A DNA stretch of 64,000 nucleotides from Augochlora pura (taxonomy: Eukaryota > Arthropoda > Insecta > Hymenoptera > Halictidae), in the NCBI RefSeq assembly GCF_028453695.1, contig NC_135774.1:3782001-3846000 (forward strand), in the 5' to 3' direction. Numbering within the stretch: the stretch's first letter is position 1; the number at the start of each line of letters is the position of its first letter. The position numbers were made by a program, and so were the translations under genes. The notes below the pieces were generated by a model. It was not told where the DNA came from and did no database searches. It saw only the letters and a program-made list of their open reading frames with translations. Shown piece by piece: positions 23,090 to 34,172 of the stretch.

Positions 23090-23470
23090 ACAATACGCGG
23101 TTACGGAGAACGCGTTTTTTAGAAGCCGGCGACTGATGTACACGGTTATGGCAGCGTTATCAACGGCGGACATGCGCGACAGGGACGTCGACGCACCACG
23201 TGCGTCCGTCGAACCGATGCGACGTACCACGTGCGTCCGTCGGGCCGACGAGCGTCACGTTCTGCCGTCAGCGCATACGCCACGTGTATATCGATGCTAG
23301 ATTTCGCGACACGTGATCACGCTATTTAGGAATAAAATTCTCGGGATTTTTCGTGGGACGAAGAAACGCCGCCAAGGACGATCCTCGCACGTCACGTGAG
23401 CCATTAATGAAGCGAATTTCTCGCGAATTTCGCTCGCGTGCGCGACGAGACGTTTCGTTGTGTAGCAGGT
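23090..23470. promoter_or_regulatory. CpG-rich island with five CACGTG E-boxes
   Basis: CACGTG occurs at 23197, 23228, 23281, 23310 and 23393, five perfect palindromic E-boxes within about 200 bp. The first two lie in a direct repeat (CACCACGTGCGTCCGTCG and TACCACGTGCGTCCGTCG). CACGTG is bound by bHLH factors such as Myc/Max, USF or CLOCK/CYCLE. No adjacent gene start was identified. Confidence 0.55.
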
Positions 23471-24319
23471 GCGATGCAGTCATTTACGTAATTCGCAATT
23501 CCCCGCTGCAGATAAGCCTTATCTACTGATTAATTCTGGAGGAGGGCGCCCTTTATCTGAAACGTTCTGTTACAATTGCGTCAAACGTTTTTGCAAGCTT
23601 TCAGTTTTATATAAAATTAAAGTTCACTTCTGCTTTGATACTCATGGTAGTGGCAGCTGGATGATCAAGCGTTGTTGCAAGTTCCGAAGCAGACGGACCC
23701 ATGATTTTACAAATACAAACGTATTGAAATATAATTCTGTTGTTATTATTATCATTATTATTAGTATTAATAGTATTATTATTACTATCATCTTGCTGTG
23801 CTCCTTTAACATAATAATTTCATTTGTTACATTTTTTACTGTATTTGTTGTTGTTGCTGTAAGTCTGTAATCAAGTGTCAAACGGTCAAGTTAGATCTCG
23901 AATTTTAATACTTTATATTGTATAAGTATTATTTATTTATTCAGTTTGTTTCGATTTGGAATATATAGATGTAGATTTCACTTTCCTAATTGAAACATAG
24001 GACGTACTTTTCAAATCTCCGTTGTAAACTCAGATTTAAAAACTTGAAGAAACATTACTTTTTACTTGTTTTTACTACCTCAACCAATGTTAATTTGTTG
24101 AGACAAATTTTTAACCACTGTCTAATAAATTAACCCTTCTAACCTTTTTAAAAAAATGTAAATTGCTAAACACGATTACAAACAGGTTATTATACTTTAA
24201 CAAGGGCACAAAAATTGTCATAATCCACTGAAAACACATTGATATGCGAATCAATGTTGGAACAGGCAGTCGCAATTAAGTTGTAATTGTCAATTAAGAA
24301 CACGAAGACCATGTGAGGA

Positions 24320-24515
24320 GCGAACACTGTGTATTATAAGACTCGAAAAATAAGATTTGCATCTGTTGAGGCTTATAAACATTGGTCAAGAGAGGATTGA
24401 CAAAAAATATTATTTTTAGACGAATCGAAGTTCAGTCACATTTATTCAAATCGATTGCGATACGGGAGAAGACGTTCTGAAGAAGATTTTCAATTACGTT
24501 GCAGTTTACCAACTT
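24320..24515 (+). pseudogene. Tc1-like transposase fragment
   Basis: The frame reads RKIRFASVEAYKHW, then KILFLDESKFSH and RYGRRR, matching the first catalytic Asp region of Tc1-type transposases (LFTDESKF). A TGA replaces a Trp codon before KILF. Nothing of the later catalytic residues follows; the fragment runs into the TTTC microsatellite and long inverted repeat. Confidence 0.65.
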
Positions 24516-24872
24516 CTTTCTTTCTTTCTTTCTTTTTTCTTTCTTTCTTTCTTCTTTCCTTCCGTCTTAATCTTTAGTCCGCTACTGTACGTTCAATATC
24601 AACACCATTAAAATACTCCGCGAACGTATTTACACTTCTCATCGCTAATTATCAACCCGCGGATCTCCGCGCAAAATAAAAATATGCTACGTCAGAAATT
24701 TAACAAAAATATTTGCCCGTGAATAACTTAAATATGTTTAGAAGGACGTACAGTGGAATATTTCGTTCTATAAACTGTCCAAACTTTGAGAAACCACGCG
24801 CAAAATACAAAATATTTGCTTCTCGAGATAGTTGAATACACGAGCCATTTATCTTGAAAGTAGCCTAAATCC
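24515..24872. repeat. Left arm of a long inverted repeat (~350 bp)
   Basis: The arm starts in (TTTC)n and continues through CCGTCTTAATCTTTAGTCCG to GAAAGTAGCCTAAATCC. Its reverse complement is at 26173-26518 with high similarity along its whole length, including blocks such as ATATGCTACGTCAGAAATTT and CCACGCGCAAAATACAAAAT. Confidence 0.92.
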
Positions 24873-24873
24873 A

Positions 24874-25071
24874 TTAACCCTTTGCGGTCGCATTAAGTTT
24901 ATACATTATTCCATTGCCGACATTTGAGAAGCTAGGCGATCGGCTTAAATGCTCCGGCTAATCATTGACCTGGTAATACCTAAGCACCGTGACATCGGTA
25001 AGGGATATAACGTACCTGGCGAGCCATTACATACCTGGCAAGCCGTTACACACTCGAAAGCGTTTAATTAC
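24874..25071. repeat. TTAACCCTTTGCGGTCG element end within the spacer
   Basis: TTAACCCTTTGCGGTCGCAT matches, inverted, the right end of the element at 25906-26143, so it prolongs the long inverted repeat with a small indel. The rest of this block is unique. Confidence 0.6.
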
Positions 25072-25407
25072 TTAACCCTTTGGCTACGGAGCATATTTCT
25101 GATTAGTTGTCACTGAGATACGGAATGTTACAAAGTATAAGTCGTTTCTTGTTCTCTAAATTTTACAATGATATTTATTGTATTTAGTAATATCACTTTG
25201 CTTTCTAAAATATAAAAGTTTATAATCATAATTTACTTTTTCAAATATTATTGTCAACTGTTTGTTGATTAACAAAAGTATCTTATGTAAAGTATGAAAT
25301 AAAAGTATATACAATATATGGTACGAACGTATATACGCTCTTCGTATATAAATGGTCATACTTGAAGGACGTATATACATATACTCCCGTCGGAGTGAAA
25401 GGGTTAA
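25072..25407. mobile_element. TTAA-bounded MITE-like element
   Basis: Begins TTAACCCTTTGGCTACGGAG; its right end on the complement reads TTAACCCTTTCACTCCGACG. TTAA is present at both ends. It is 336 bp with AT-rich interior and is placed in the spacer of the long inverted repeat. Confidence 0.7.
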
Positions 25408-25905
25408 TGACCGTAAAACTCCGCATCTTTGACTCCAATAGACGGACGATACCTGTAATTGACCCACCAAACTGAATACCGGATAAACAGAATAAATAGC
25501 AAGAGAGGGGCAATACTAAGTTTAAACTGAACTGAAATTTCTACAGGCGCAATACTGTTAGATTAAAAAACAACACAATATTTCATCAAATTGCATTCCT
25601 AAACAATTGCAAAATTACCGAGTTGACGACGGACAAAACATGACCAAAGAGAGACAGAAATCAATTGACGACGACACGAATACATTGGTATCAACTATAG
25701 AACGCAACACCGTAGAAATCGCGAATCACTTATATCAGTGTGATATAAAGTGTACATAAAAGGACTCCGGATCTCTTATGACACGCACCTGGGTGCTTGG
25801 CGTCGTTCGTTGCATGATAAAAAAGGGCATGCAAGCAAGCTAAGAGTTATTGCGTCCTAAAGGCATTTCTTGAATGAAATTATATATAACGTGGAAATGT
25901 AAATA

Positions 25906-26143
25906 TTAACCCATTGCAGTGGTAAGTCTTTCCTCAGCCACTGGAGTTATTTATTTAATCTTTTTATTATTACATAAAATAAAAACATTATTCTGTTACA
26001 TGTATCTGAACTTTGGAAAAGGATTAATAAATTTCGTTGCTCCTCCTTAATCTTGCATATTATGAATGCAAGATTATTTAATTATATTAATTTCGACCAG
26101 CAAAACACCTATGTATAAACATAATACAACCGCAAAAGGTTAA
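25906..26143. mobile_element. TTAA-bounded MITE-like element, copy A
   Basis: 238 bp from TTAACCCATTGCAGTGG to an end that reads TTAACCTTTTGCGGTTG on the complement. Interior words (CTCAGCCAC, TACATAAAATAAAAACAT, TTAATAAATTT) recur in the same order at 27815-28060, showing a repeated family. Confidence 0.75.
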
Positions 26144-26172
26144 AATAGCTATCTTGACGTTATTGGGAATTA

Positions 26173-26518
26173 GATTTAGGCTACTTTCAAGATAAGCGGC
26201 TCGTGTATTCAACTATGTCAAGAAGCAAAAATTTTGTATTTTGCGCGTGGTTTCTCAAAGTTTGAACAGTTTATAGAACGAAATGCTCCATTGTTCGTTC
26301 TCCGGAGTATATTTAAATTATTCACGGGCAAATATTTTTGTTAAATTTCTGACGTAGCATATTTTTATTTTCCGTGGAGATCCGCAAGTTGATAATTAGC
26401 GATGAGAAGAGTAAATATTTTAGAGGAGTGTTTTCATGGTGTTGATGTAGAACCTACAGTAGCGGACTAAAGATTAAGACGGAAAGAAAGAAGAAAGAAA
26501 GAAAGAAAGAAAGAAAGA
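26173..26518. repeat. Right arm of the long inverted repeat, ending at the scaffold gap
   Basis: Reverse complement of 24515-24872, ending in (GAAA)n that runs straight into N bases. The simple repeat at the arm end is a likely reason for the assembly break. Confidence 0.92.
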
Positions 26519-26618
26519 NNNNNNNNNNNNNNNNNNNNNNNNNNNNNNNNNNNNNNNNNNNNNNNNNNNNNNNNNNNNNNNNNNNNNNNNNNNNNNNNNN
26601 NNNNNNNNNNNNNNNNNN
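26519..26618. other. Assembly gap of 100 N
   Basis: Exactly 100 N bases, a conventional placeholder for a gap of unknown size. It follows (GAAA)n and precedes a 13-bp repeat, so true length and content are unknown. Confidence 0.98.
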
Positions 26619-26680
26619 TGACTGACCGGACTGACTGACCGGACTGACTGACCGGACTGACTGACTGGACTGACTGACAT
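26619..26680. repeat. 13-bp tandem repeat (GGACTGACTGACC)n
   Basis: Four to five copies begin at the edge of the scaffold gap, so the full array may be longer. Confidence 0.9.
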
Positions 26681-26684
26681 AAGA

Positions 26685-26935
26685 GAAGTCACATGGCTAA
26701 ATCAGGCGAATTTGGCGGATGATTGAGCACACAAATGTTCCTAGGTTAATTACATCTCATCTACTAATTTGTTATCTTTCATTATAGCTGAGAATATTTT
26801 CAACAACGCCTGGCTTTTAAGTTTTAACTGTTTGTGGAAAAGCGTCCGTTTAACTTGAAATTCAATTTCGGAAGTTAAAGAGAAATCGCGTGGAACTAAA
26901 TCAAGCGAATACTTTAAGTAACACGTGGTTCTTAC
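26685..26935 (-). pseudogene. Degenerate mariner transposase relic
   Basis: On the minus strand HPPNSPDLA and, about 190 bp away, SLDLVPRDF both recall the mariner signature HPPYSPDLAPCDF around the third catalytic Asp, followed in one copy by a KRTLF/KLKS-like tail. Stops and frameshifts are frequent. Two copies of the signature suggest duplicated or nested debris. No ends were found. Confidence 0.45.
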
Positions 26936-27261
26936 ATTTTAACTCTTTGGAACAACGAAAGAGATTTCGTTCCTATAACTTCTCCGCTCTTTAAAAAGTA
27001 TTTGAAATTCCTTAATAACTTCTCTGTATTTGAAATTAATGGGCCCTTTTCAGGGCCACACAAAATAACGCTGGAAACGTCGGACATGAGTTAATTGTTG
27101 AATAATTCGTGATCACTGTGGAATAATAGTGCAGTGAAAGTGAGAGTTAGTGTAATCTGTGCCGTTCTACATACGTGGATTACATATGAGGATTACAAAA
27201 TTTACAACTGAATTAGTAAGTTTTTCAATAATAATATTTGTGAAATTTTTAAAATTAATAA

Positions 27262-27519
27262 GAAATTCGTGAAATTCTTGTTCGGTGATCGAACGCGGCT
27301 CAGAACCGATACGCGGCCGTCTATCCTGTCAGTGAAACGAGCTTCAGTCGGTTGGCTCGCATGCGCAGCTTCACGAAAAATCGCCCGTGCGCAGCCAACT
27401 TTATTCGTTAATAACTCGTTAACAAAGCCGCGGATTGCATTTCGGCAAACGAAAAAGTTACTTGAAATAGCCTCAGCTACCCCCCATTTCCCGGAGTTAC
27501 AATAATTTAGAAACACCCT
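27262..27519 (-). mobile_element. End fragment of a Tc1/mariner-type element (ACAGGGTGTTTC terminus)
   Basis: The plus-strand end GAAACACCCTGTATA is the typical TA-flanked terminus of Tc1/mariner elements. It is joined to a GC-richer block with words such as GGAAATGGGGGGTAGCTGAG on the minus strand that I associate with repetitive elements of hymenopteran genomes. No transposase frame and no second terminus were found. Confidence 0.45.
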
Positions 27520-27814
27520 GTATATATATTACTATTGTGAGCCACATAAGTAAAATTCCCTTCATTTATAACTGTTATGAGTATATAAAACTATATTCTC
27601 ATGCAAAACGAAATAAACTTCCCATAAAGATTACTATTATATTCGACTATAAATTCGATTATAAAGTCGATAATTCGACTACTATTATATTCGATCAATA
27701 ACTATTACGTGCAACATAATTAAAGCCTCCCTCATCGTCAACTATTATAAGCATAAAAATTGAAACTACTCTCATCGATATCTGCTACAATCAACCACAG
27801 AAGGAGTTTTTTCA

Positions 27815-28060
27815 TTAAGTCTTTACGGTCGTATGTCTACTCTCAGCCACCAAAGCAATTTATTTATCATTTTTCATCTTTTTTATTTTTACATAAAATT
27901 AAAACATGTTATTGTGTTAGATATGTCTAAACATTAAAACGGAGTTAATAAATTTTGTTTTTCCATCTTTTATTATTGTTATCTTATTACTGTCCAGTGA
28001 AAGAAAATTAATTACGACTAGCATGACTTATGTATAAATTTAATAAGACCGCAAAGGGTA
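27815..28060. mobile_element. TTAA-family MITE-like element, copy B
   Basis: Shares order and wording with 25906-26143. The left end TTAAGTCTTTACGGTCGTA and right end (complement TTTACCCTTTGCGGTCTTAT) are slightly eroded. Confidence 0.65.
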
Positions 28061-29240
28061 AATAATCCTTAACAACAAGAACAAAAACGACTTTCCCACC
28101 ATACACGATTACCATTTGCAGCAGCGACCATTTCGGTCGAACAAATAATTATCATTCCACGATGGTCTTTCGTTTCTGTCGGAACAGTTAGGAACGGTGG
28201 TCGCAATCGCGGCGAACCTAATGCAACAATGCTCGCGCCGCAGGCCAGCAGACTCAACAGGTTAATAGTGGAGTTTACGCTGATCGAATGGGACGGCACC
28301 TCGAGTGTCCCGGGAGGGATGATTGGCGAAAATAATTCTGCTTAGTGATCTAATTCACCTATATTGCCTCGTTCGGGCTCGGTTAAATGATCAGACACGA
28401 TTGAGCCCCGGGGTTCAGCGGCTGAACGAGCCCACATATGTAATTGTTCCACGACTCTTGAACACGTCAATCGTGCTCGCAGCCGACGACAGGCTACGGA
28501 GGCTGGTCCATGGTTTCCGAAAGCGAAGGTCTCGGGAGAAAGATTTAAATCCTTTGTGTTCCTCGACTCCGTGACCCGCGACATTTCGAGTTCAGCCGCC
28601 GTCGACGTAATCATCCGACGAGCATACAATGTAGCTCTATCTAATTCACCGGGATCATTAGTCTTAATGTACGCGGCGGACGCGACGCTTCTCTGACACC
28701 AGGCCGAATCGCAATTGGCTGTCATAACCGGCGTCCAATGGACTGCTCCGAGAAGCCCGGGCCCCGGTCGTTGCACGTCCATCAACCTCTCTAATTGGGA
28801 ACCATTCATGCCACCGTGCTCTCTCTAAGAGGTGAACCAAAATCGACGACCATGGGGATCCGCTTGTATAGACACCGTATTACGAACAGCAACGTGCACG
28901 GTTCTAGTCTCATATGTGCCCATATAATTATGAAAGTGGTCTAAGTCATATATTTCTGTTTCGAGATATTTAATGTTTACTTATAGATATTATTTAATGT
29001 TTACTTTATGCGATCTTTTTATTTACAATTTTATTAGTCTTGATTAATGAAAATTTATTATGAATATGAAATTTTGTGTGAATTTCATACGAAAATGTTG
29101 TTTTTAAAGTTTGAATTGACTTAGACTATTTTCAAAATTAACTGAATCTCCTATAAATGACTTAAAGCAATAAAGAACTATGAGTTTTTATTATTCTTTA
29201 TTGAGTAATAAAGAACTTTAATGAAATAATTCATGCAAAT
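28061..29240. other. GC-rich block then AT-rich intergenic DNA
   Basis: 28070-28900 is GC-rich and open in several frames on both strands, the longest being 155 codons on minus (28342-28809). None shows a domain or good splice signals. It could be a conserved regulatory block. 28900-29240 is plain AT-rich. Confidence 0.35.
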
Positions 29241-29274
29241 TTATTAATGGTTCTATAAAAGTAATGCATTTTTA

Positions 29275-29568
29275 TCATTTCGAGTTTTTAAGATTTTTAA
29301 AATGTTCCTGAAAAACTGGAGGAATGTATGATAGTAAACACATAATATCTTTATGTTTTTCTTCCGATACTGGTCTAGTGGTGGTGTATAAAAGAAGTAG
29401 CTTAATATTTCCGTATATTTTGAGTCTTCCTCTTTTAGGTGAAAGATCCAAAACGTGGAATTCAATAGCATCTAAAGAAGTTTTATAGAACTTTTTGTAT
29501 GGTTCATTTCTCACGAATATCATCCATTGTATTTGCAGCCAAGAGACAGGTTCGCCCGCGGTTTTCAA
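29275..29568 (-). CDS. Short open frame, probably a transposon-derived fragment of unknown family
   Basis: The minus-strand frame encodes 97 residues with uniform coding look: PVSWLQIQWMIF, LDLSPKRGRLKIYGNIK, then TTTRPVSEEKHKDIMCLL and YIPPVFQEHF near the end. The pattern VSW-x-x-I-Q near the start and a PVSEEK-IPPVF tail reminds me of C-terminal ends of repeated insect proteins of mobile-element origin, but I cannot name the family. An AATAAA lies downstream of the stop on the minus strand (near 29240). No ATG context, acceptor or upstream exon was established. Confidence 0.35.
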   Translation of the reverse strand: MKTAGEPVSWLQIQWMIFVRNEPYKKFYKTSLDAIEFHVLDLSPKRGRLKIYGNIKLLLLYTTTRPVSEEKHKDIMCLLSYIPPVFQEHFKNLKNSK

Positions 29569-29599
29569 GTTATGTTTATATAATTTCTTTAAATTTTTT

Positions 29600-31700
29600 A
29601 CTTAGAACACTTTCATAATTAACACTAAATGAATTCTATATAATGTTGAAATTACAGCCAAATGGTTCATTTTTGACGATATCAAAGCATATCATGTTCC
29701 CGTGACTCGCTTTTGGATCGTTTCTTTTGAACGTGGTGCGAGTTGATTTTTTGTTGTTTAGAGAAGATTAAAGATTAAAGTATTAAGTTAACTTATAAAC
29801 GTATGGATATCAATTATGATTCAACGTATGAATAATCAATTGTGTTTCATTCATTTATCAATGAGTAAGTTGATTATATAAATTTCTTTAGGCTAACATT
29901 CATATTTACAAGCTGTGAATGAACTTATACTATTTTCGTAATAAGTTAATTCTAGAAGTTATTTGATTTCAACTATGAAGAATTAAATATTACTTAAAAT
30001 ATAATTTGTATTAATGTAATTTTGTTTATGAATAATAATAAGAAATGAAGTAGGAGTAGAAGTTTTTATTTTGAAAAGTACATAATTGTGTTTGTATATT
30101 GTTATGTCTGGATAAGATATTACTATTTATTTGATAATAGAAGTTGGTCTTTGTACGTAAAAGGAACAGTTTTGAAAAAGTGATAACTTCTTCCAAACTT
30201 GAATAACTAATATCAATTATTTTTTAAATGGTAGAAATACTGGTCTATTAGAAAATGATCGAAATACTTCTTCTTAATTTTCTTACTTGGGATGATAAAA
30301 AGTATAAAATGCTCTGGATTTAACATAAAAAAGAATTTAGAAAATGCCTTTTGCAGATCTCTGTATATTTATAGAAATGCTGAGAATTTGATCGAAATCT
30401 TGTTAACTGAACATCAAACTGAAAACGTTGAAATATATCAAAAACTGTATATTATAGTATAGCAAAATTTTGGATAAAAATTTCGAATTGCGAACTAGGT
30501 CTTTTATCTTTTTTACCTGAGGAAAAGTTAGAATATTTCACTCTATAAATCTTAATAACTCATATGCATACACTGAAAATTTCATTACGGATCTTTATAC
30601 AAACTAAAAATCATTTTCGTCAATTGTAACAAACATGAGTTAAATAAAAATATTTTTCTTATACCGTTATAACCGTTAATCGTCAAATAAAATACTTTTT
30701 GCCTAATAATTACAACTTAATTATAATAATAAATCAGCTACAACTATTAACCATTAAACAGAATACTTTCAATTAATTATAATAATAAACCTCTTATAAA
30801 TCATTAATCAGATTACATCCTGTCCAATTAATTTTCATCCGATCGTTATAATCCAGTTGCAACAACCATCGAGTTATAATCATAAACAATTAACAAGAAT
30901 AATCACTGTCCAACTCCGGAGTAGCCGCGAGCATGAGAACAGTTCCAGCGAGCGGGGAACATTGCGCGAGGCCATTTTAAACTCGTTAAAAACGATTGCA
31001 TTTGAGATAAACAATCTTGATCTTGCATGAAGATCCGCGTTGCATTCGCAGAAGCAATTTTGGTGATAAAAGAATTGTTATTGGGGACATTGCGTACACG
31101 TCTCCGCATGAATTGTTCGGCGCGAAACCGCGAGCATGGCTGAGCCTGACGAGGCGCGGCGCGCTGCGCTGATCTATTTTTAAAAGCCCGATTGGTGCAA
31201 GTGCACGCGACGGAATTGCAACGACTTCCTGAATTGCAGGCGGGGACGGGGGACACGAGTTCCCGGAGCGCGCGAGGCAACACGTGGAAGAAGTAGGTCT
31301 CGCCTTGTCCGCCGAGGATCATCCTAATCTATGCTACTACGGGTACTTACCTCGTTGTCGTTGACTGATCATGCACCTTGCTCATGCACATCACCCTCCC
31401 CCGCGGTGCCGTTGCAGCCCGCGTTAACGCACGCCGACTGACCTCTGATTTATGCTGGTACCGTGCGCTATCGTCGGCCGGCTCACGATTGACACACGAC
31501 ATCGGCCGTGATTACTCGCTCTAATTGCCAGACACGCGAATCCAGCGGGATCGTACACCATCGTTCGCTCGGTCAACTCGGTTTTAGACGGCCAGACCCG
31601 GCCCGACGCTATAAATTATGCGTTCGCGTAGGACCCGGGGATAGGCCACGTCAATCTGTCGATGTCCGAGGTCAATATCTTCATTTATAGTCTGCGAAGA
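29600..31700. other. AT-rich intergenic DNA and a GC-rich island
   Basis: 29600-30900 is AT-rich and featureless. 30900-31690 is a CpG-rich island with overlapping chance frames, including 139 codons on minus at 30903-31322 with no domain. It may be regulatory, but nothing specific supports that. Confidence 0.35.
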
Positions 31701-31954
31701 AAGAAGTGTTACGATATGGTTCGTAACGATAACAGTTTGCTTTTTAAGTTTTAAAATTAACTAACGCTTGGTGTGCTTGATTTTATTTTCTTGCTTCGAA
31801 AGTCGTCTAATTTTCCGAGGAAAACACCGGGTGTTAGAGACGGCCTGGTTGTAGTGTGGGTGGGGGAAAAGGGTCTTAGTGCCGACCGGTGTCCCTCCAA
31901 TATCGCTGGCCGCGCGCAATATCGTTTATATGTATATACATAATGTAATTTTAC

Positions 31955-31984
31955 TAATAATAATAATATAAAATAATAATAATG

Positions 31985-32018
<34 letters not shown>

Positions 32019-32048
32019 TGATGATGATGATGATGATGATAATAATAT
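31955..32048. repeat. Compound trinucleotide microsatellite (AAT)n(GAT)n
   Basis: Uninterrupted AAT units followed by about eight GAT units, ending in a T run. Confidence 0.95.
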
Positions 32049-32723
32049 TTTTTTTTGGGGCAGGGAAGCGGAAAAATCTTCAACAAGATACTCGGGATGG
32101 GCCGTGTATTTCCCGAATTATGTGGAATAATAGTAAATAAATGTGGTTAATAATAGTAAGAAGGGGGAAGTGAGTGTAGTGAATACGTAACAGGAGCATC
32201 GTTAATTCAACTAATTCGATCGTTTATTTGGAAATAAGTGATTATTTAAAAAATTCTGTGGTTTTCAGAAAATTAATGGTTAGCATATTAGTCGATTGAA
32301 AAATCTAAATTATCAATCTGTAATTTGGTTGTGTTGAACGTTTTTAAGCGGATTTAACTAAAATATTGTGTATTTAAAGGCTGTAAATGGAATTCCGCCA
32401 TTTTTATACTTGTAAGAATGATTTAATTTCAATTATGTAGAATTGAACACTACTTAAAATATATTTTGTGTTAATTCTATTTTGTTATTCTAATAATGAC
32501 ACGAGGAGTGGCATTTTTTATTTTGAACGTTCATTGTGTTTAAATATTGTTTATCGATTAGCAATTTATCTTATATAGAGATTGCTTTGCCAGAAGCTCA
32601 GCTCTTATAATGCTTAATATTATTATACGTTATTATAATGCTATGTTATATGGTATTGTAACGTTATATTATATATGTTATTGTAATTTTATATTATTTG
32701 CTATATGTTATTATACTATGTAT

Positions 32724-33437
32724 TGTTACGAACCGTGGGCCATTGCACACGTGGCCGGAGGTTGCCTCGTAACTGCGAAAGAAATATTAATAGATACACC
32801 TCGAGCAGCAAAGGTGTATCTTTGTGAGATCGTTACCAACAACTGACTCGAACTGGGAGATGGAATGAAATAAGCTTGTACACTGAATTGAAAGTAAAAC
32901 TAATATAATTTAACAACTTCAGTCTATTACAAGTGTATGAATGTAGAGTAAGATTCGCGATGGTCCTAAGACACGCTCCCTGGTTTACGCACCAAGTCGG
33001 CGGGGGTTAACTATTGCTCGAAGGAGAACTCGGCTCGATCTTGCTACGTCTCGCGTCGCGATTTGACTTGAAACTGCCCGATGAGAAGAAAAATCTTAGC
33101 CTTTTTATACGCGGCTGAACTAGAATATTTGGTGGTAGGGACTGGGCCTACGTGACCAGATCATCCCGCGGATGATACAGTGACATGTGGTCCCAGCCCT
33201 TAAACTGACGCCCGTTAGAAGACTAAACATTTTTTATGTTTGAATCGTGGGGGCCTACACCGCGGATGATACAGTGACTCAGAAACGGGTGGTCCCAGCC
33301 CTTAGGCTGGCGTTCGTCGGAAGACTAAACATTTTTTATATTATGATCGCGGAACCGTGCTCCCGGCCAACGTTAGCTAGCGTAAATCCTCAAGAAAGGG
33401 CAGAAAAAAACGTTGGGAGTAATTTCCGTACGTAACA
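32724..33437 (-). mobile_element. Solo LTR of a retrotransposon (probably Gypsy-type)
   Basis: The 714-bp block begins TGTTACG and ends CGTAACA and is flanked by a 4-bp direct repeat GTAT (32720-32723 and 33438-33441), as expected for a retrotransposon LTR insertion. On the minus strand GTATAAAAAGGC near 33104 makes a good TATA box, suggesting minus orientation. No internal gag-pol follows on either side, so it is a solo LTR left by recombination. A 4-bp duplication suits Gypsy/Ty3 elements. Confidence 0.8.
33166..33357. repeat. Tandem ~95-bp duplication inside the LTR
   Basis: Two copies of a unit starting CCGCGGATGATACAGTGAC and containing TGGTCCCAGCCCTTA and AGACTAAACATTTTTTAT. In minus orientation they lie upstream of the TATA box, that is in U3, where LTR enhancers are often duplicated. 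Confidence 0.85.
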
Positions 33438-33483
33438 GTATTAATACGTACTATTACATAATATATTATAATTCATTTCCTAC

Positions 33484-33590
33484 AAATGATCCGCAAACAA
33501 TCTGCGAACGATCTGTGAACGACCTGTGAACGACCTGCGGACGATCTGCGGACGACCTGCAAACGATCTACGAACGGTCTAAAAACGTCT
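33484..33590. repeat. 12-bp tandem repeat (GAACGACCTGCG)n
   Basis: About nine copies with CT/TC variation, shortly downstream of the solo LTR. Confidence 0.9.
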
Positions 33591-34053
33591 TAAAGACTGT
33601 TCGACCGCGAACGTAAATCTGTCAGCGCCGAAGATTGTTTTTTTTGTTTATCGTGTCAATTGTTCGAAGCGGAGGTCCCGAGAATACACTTAGTCCCGGG
33701 TCGCGGTCACCACAGGACCCCTTTTGCCCGTAACCAGCGCGAGTTGGTCCCCAGATAGACACGTGCGGGCCATAAATTAAACATCCGGTCGACTTTTCGG
33801 CGCCGGATTTTCCGAGGCCTTCAGAGAAGAAAGAGAAGGAAGTTTGTAATAAATTTTTTCAGTCAAGACACACGCGAGATTTTCTCCGGACAAGGTTGAG
33901 CGAAACCCATGATACAGTGAATCGGATCGCGGTTATTAGTATTGTGTAGTGTGAATAATATTATATTGAATTGCATCATTTATAGTCATAACTACAATTC
34001 ATACATACATCCATACATACACCTACACATACATTCATACTGACATGCATAAC

Positions 34054-34172
34054 CGTACATACACAAAGAGTTCCCTCGGAGTCAATCCGGGTCGAACCCA
34101 ACGGATCACAATCCGTCAATCACAAGAACAGTACATACACAAACGACTCCCTCGGAGCCAATCCAGGTCGAA
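34054..34172. repeat. Direct repeat pair around CCCTCGGAGTCAATCCGGGTCG
   Basis: A block of about 40 bp starting GTACATACACAAA and ending in CAATCC-GGTCGAA occurs at 34054 and again at 34132, 78 bp apart. Confidence 0.8.

Noticed and set aside
28342..28809. 155-codon minus-strand frame
   Set aside because: Long but without recognisable domain, and the other strand is also open across part of it; GC-rich composition explains it.
30903..31322. 139-codon minus-strand frame in a CpG-rich island
   Set aside because: No domain or splice support, composition typical of a CpG island read in frame.
31955..32048. Run of His/Tyr codons on the minus strand
   Set aside because: This is an (AAT)n(GAT)n microsatellite, not a coding His tract.
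34080..34110. GGGTCGAACCC resembling a tRNA T-loop
   Set aside because: No A box, anticodon arm or acceptor stem at the right spacing; it is part of a local direct repeat.
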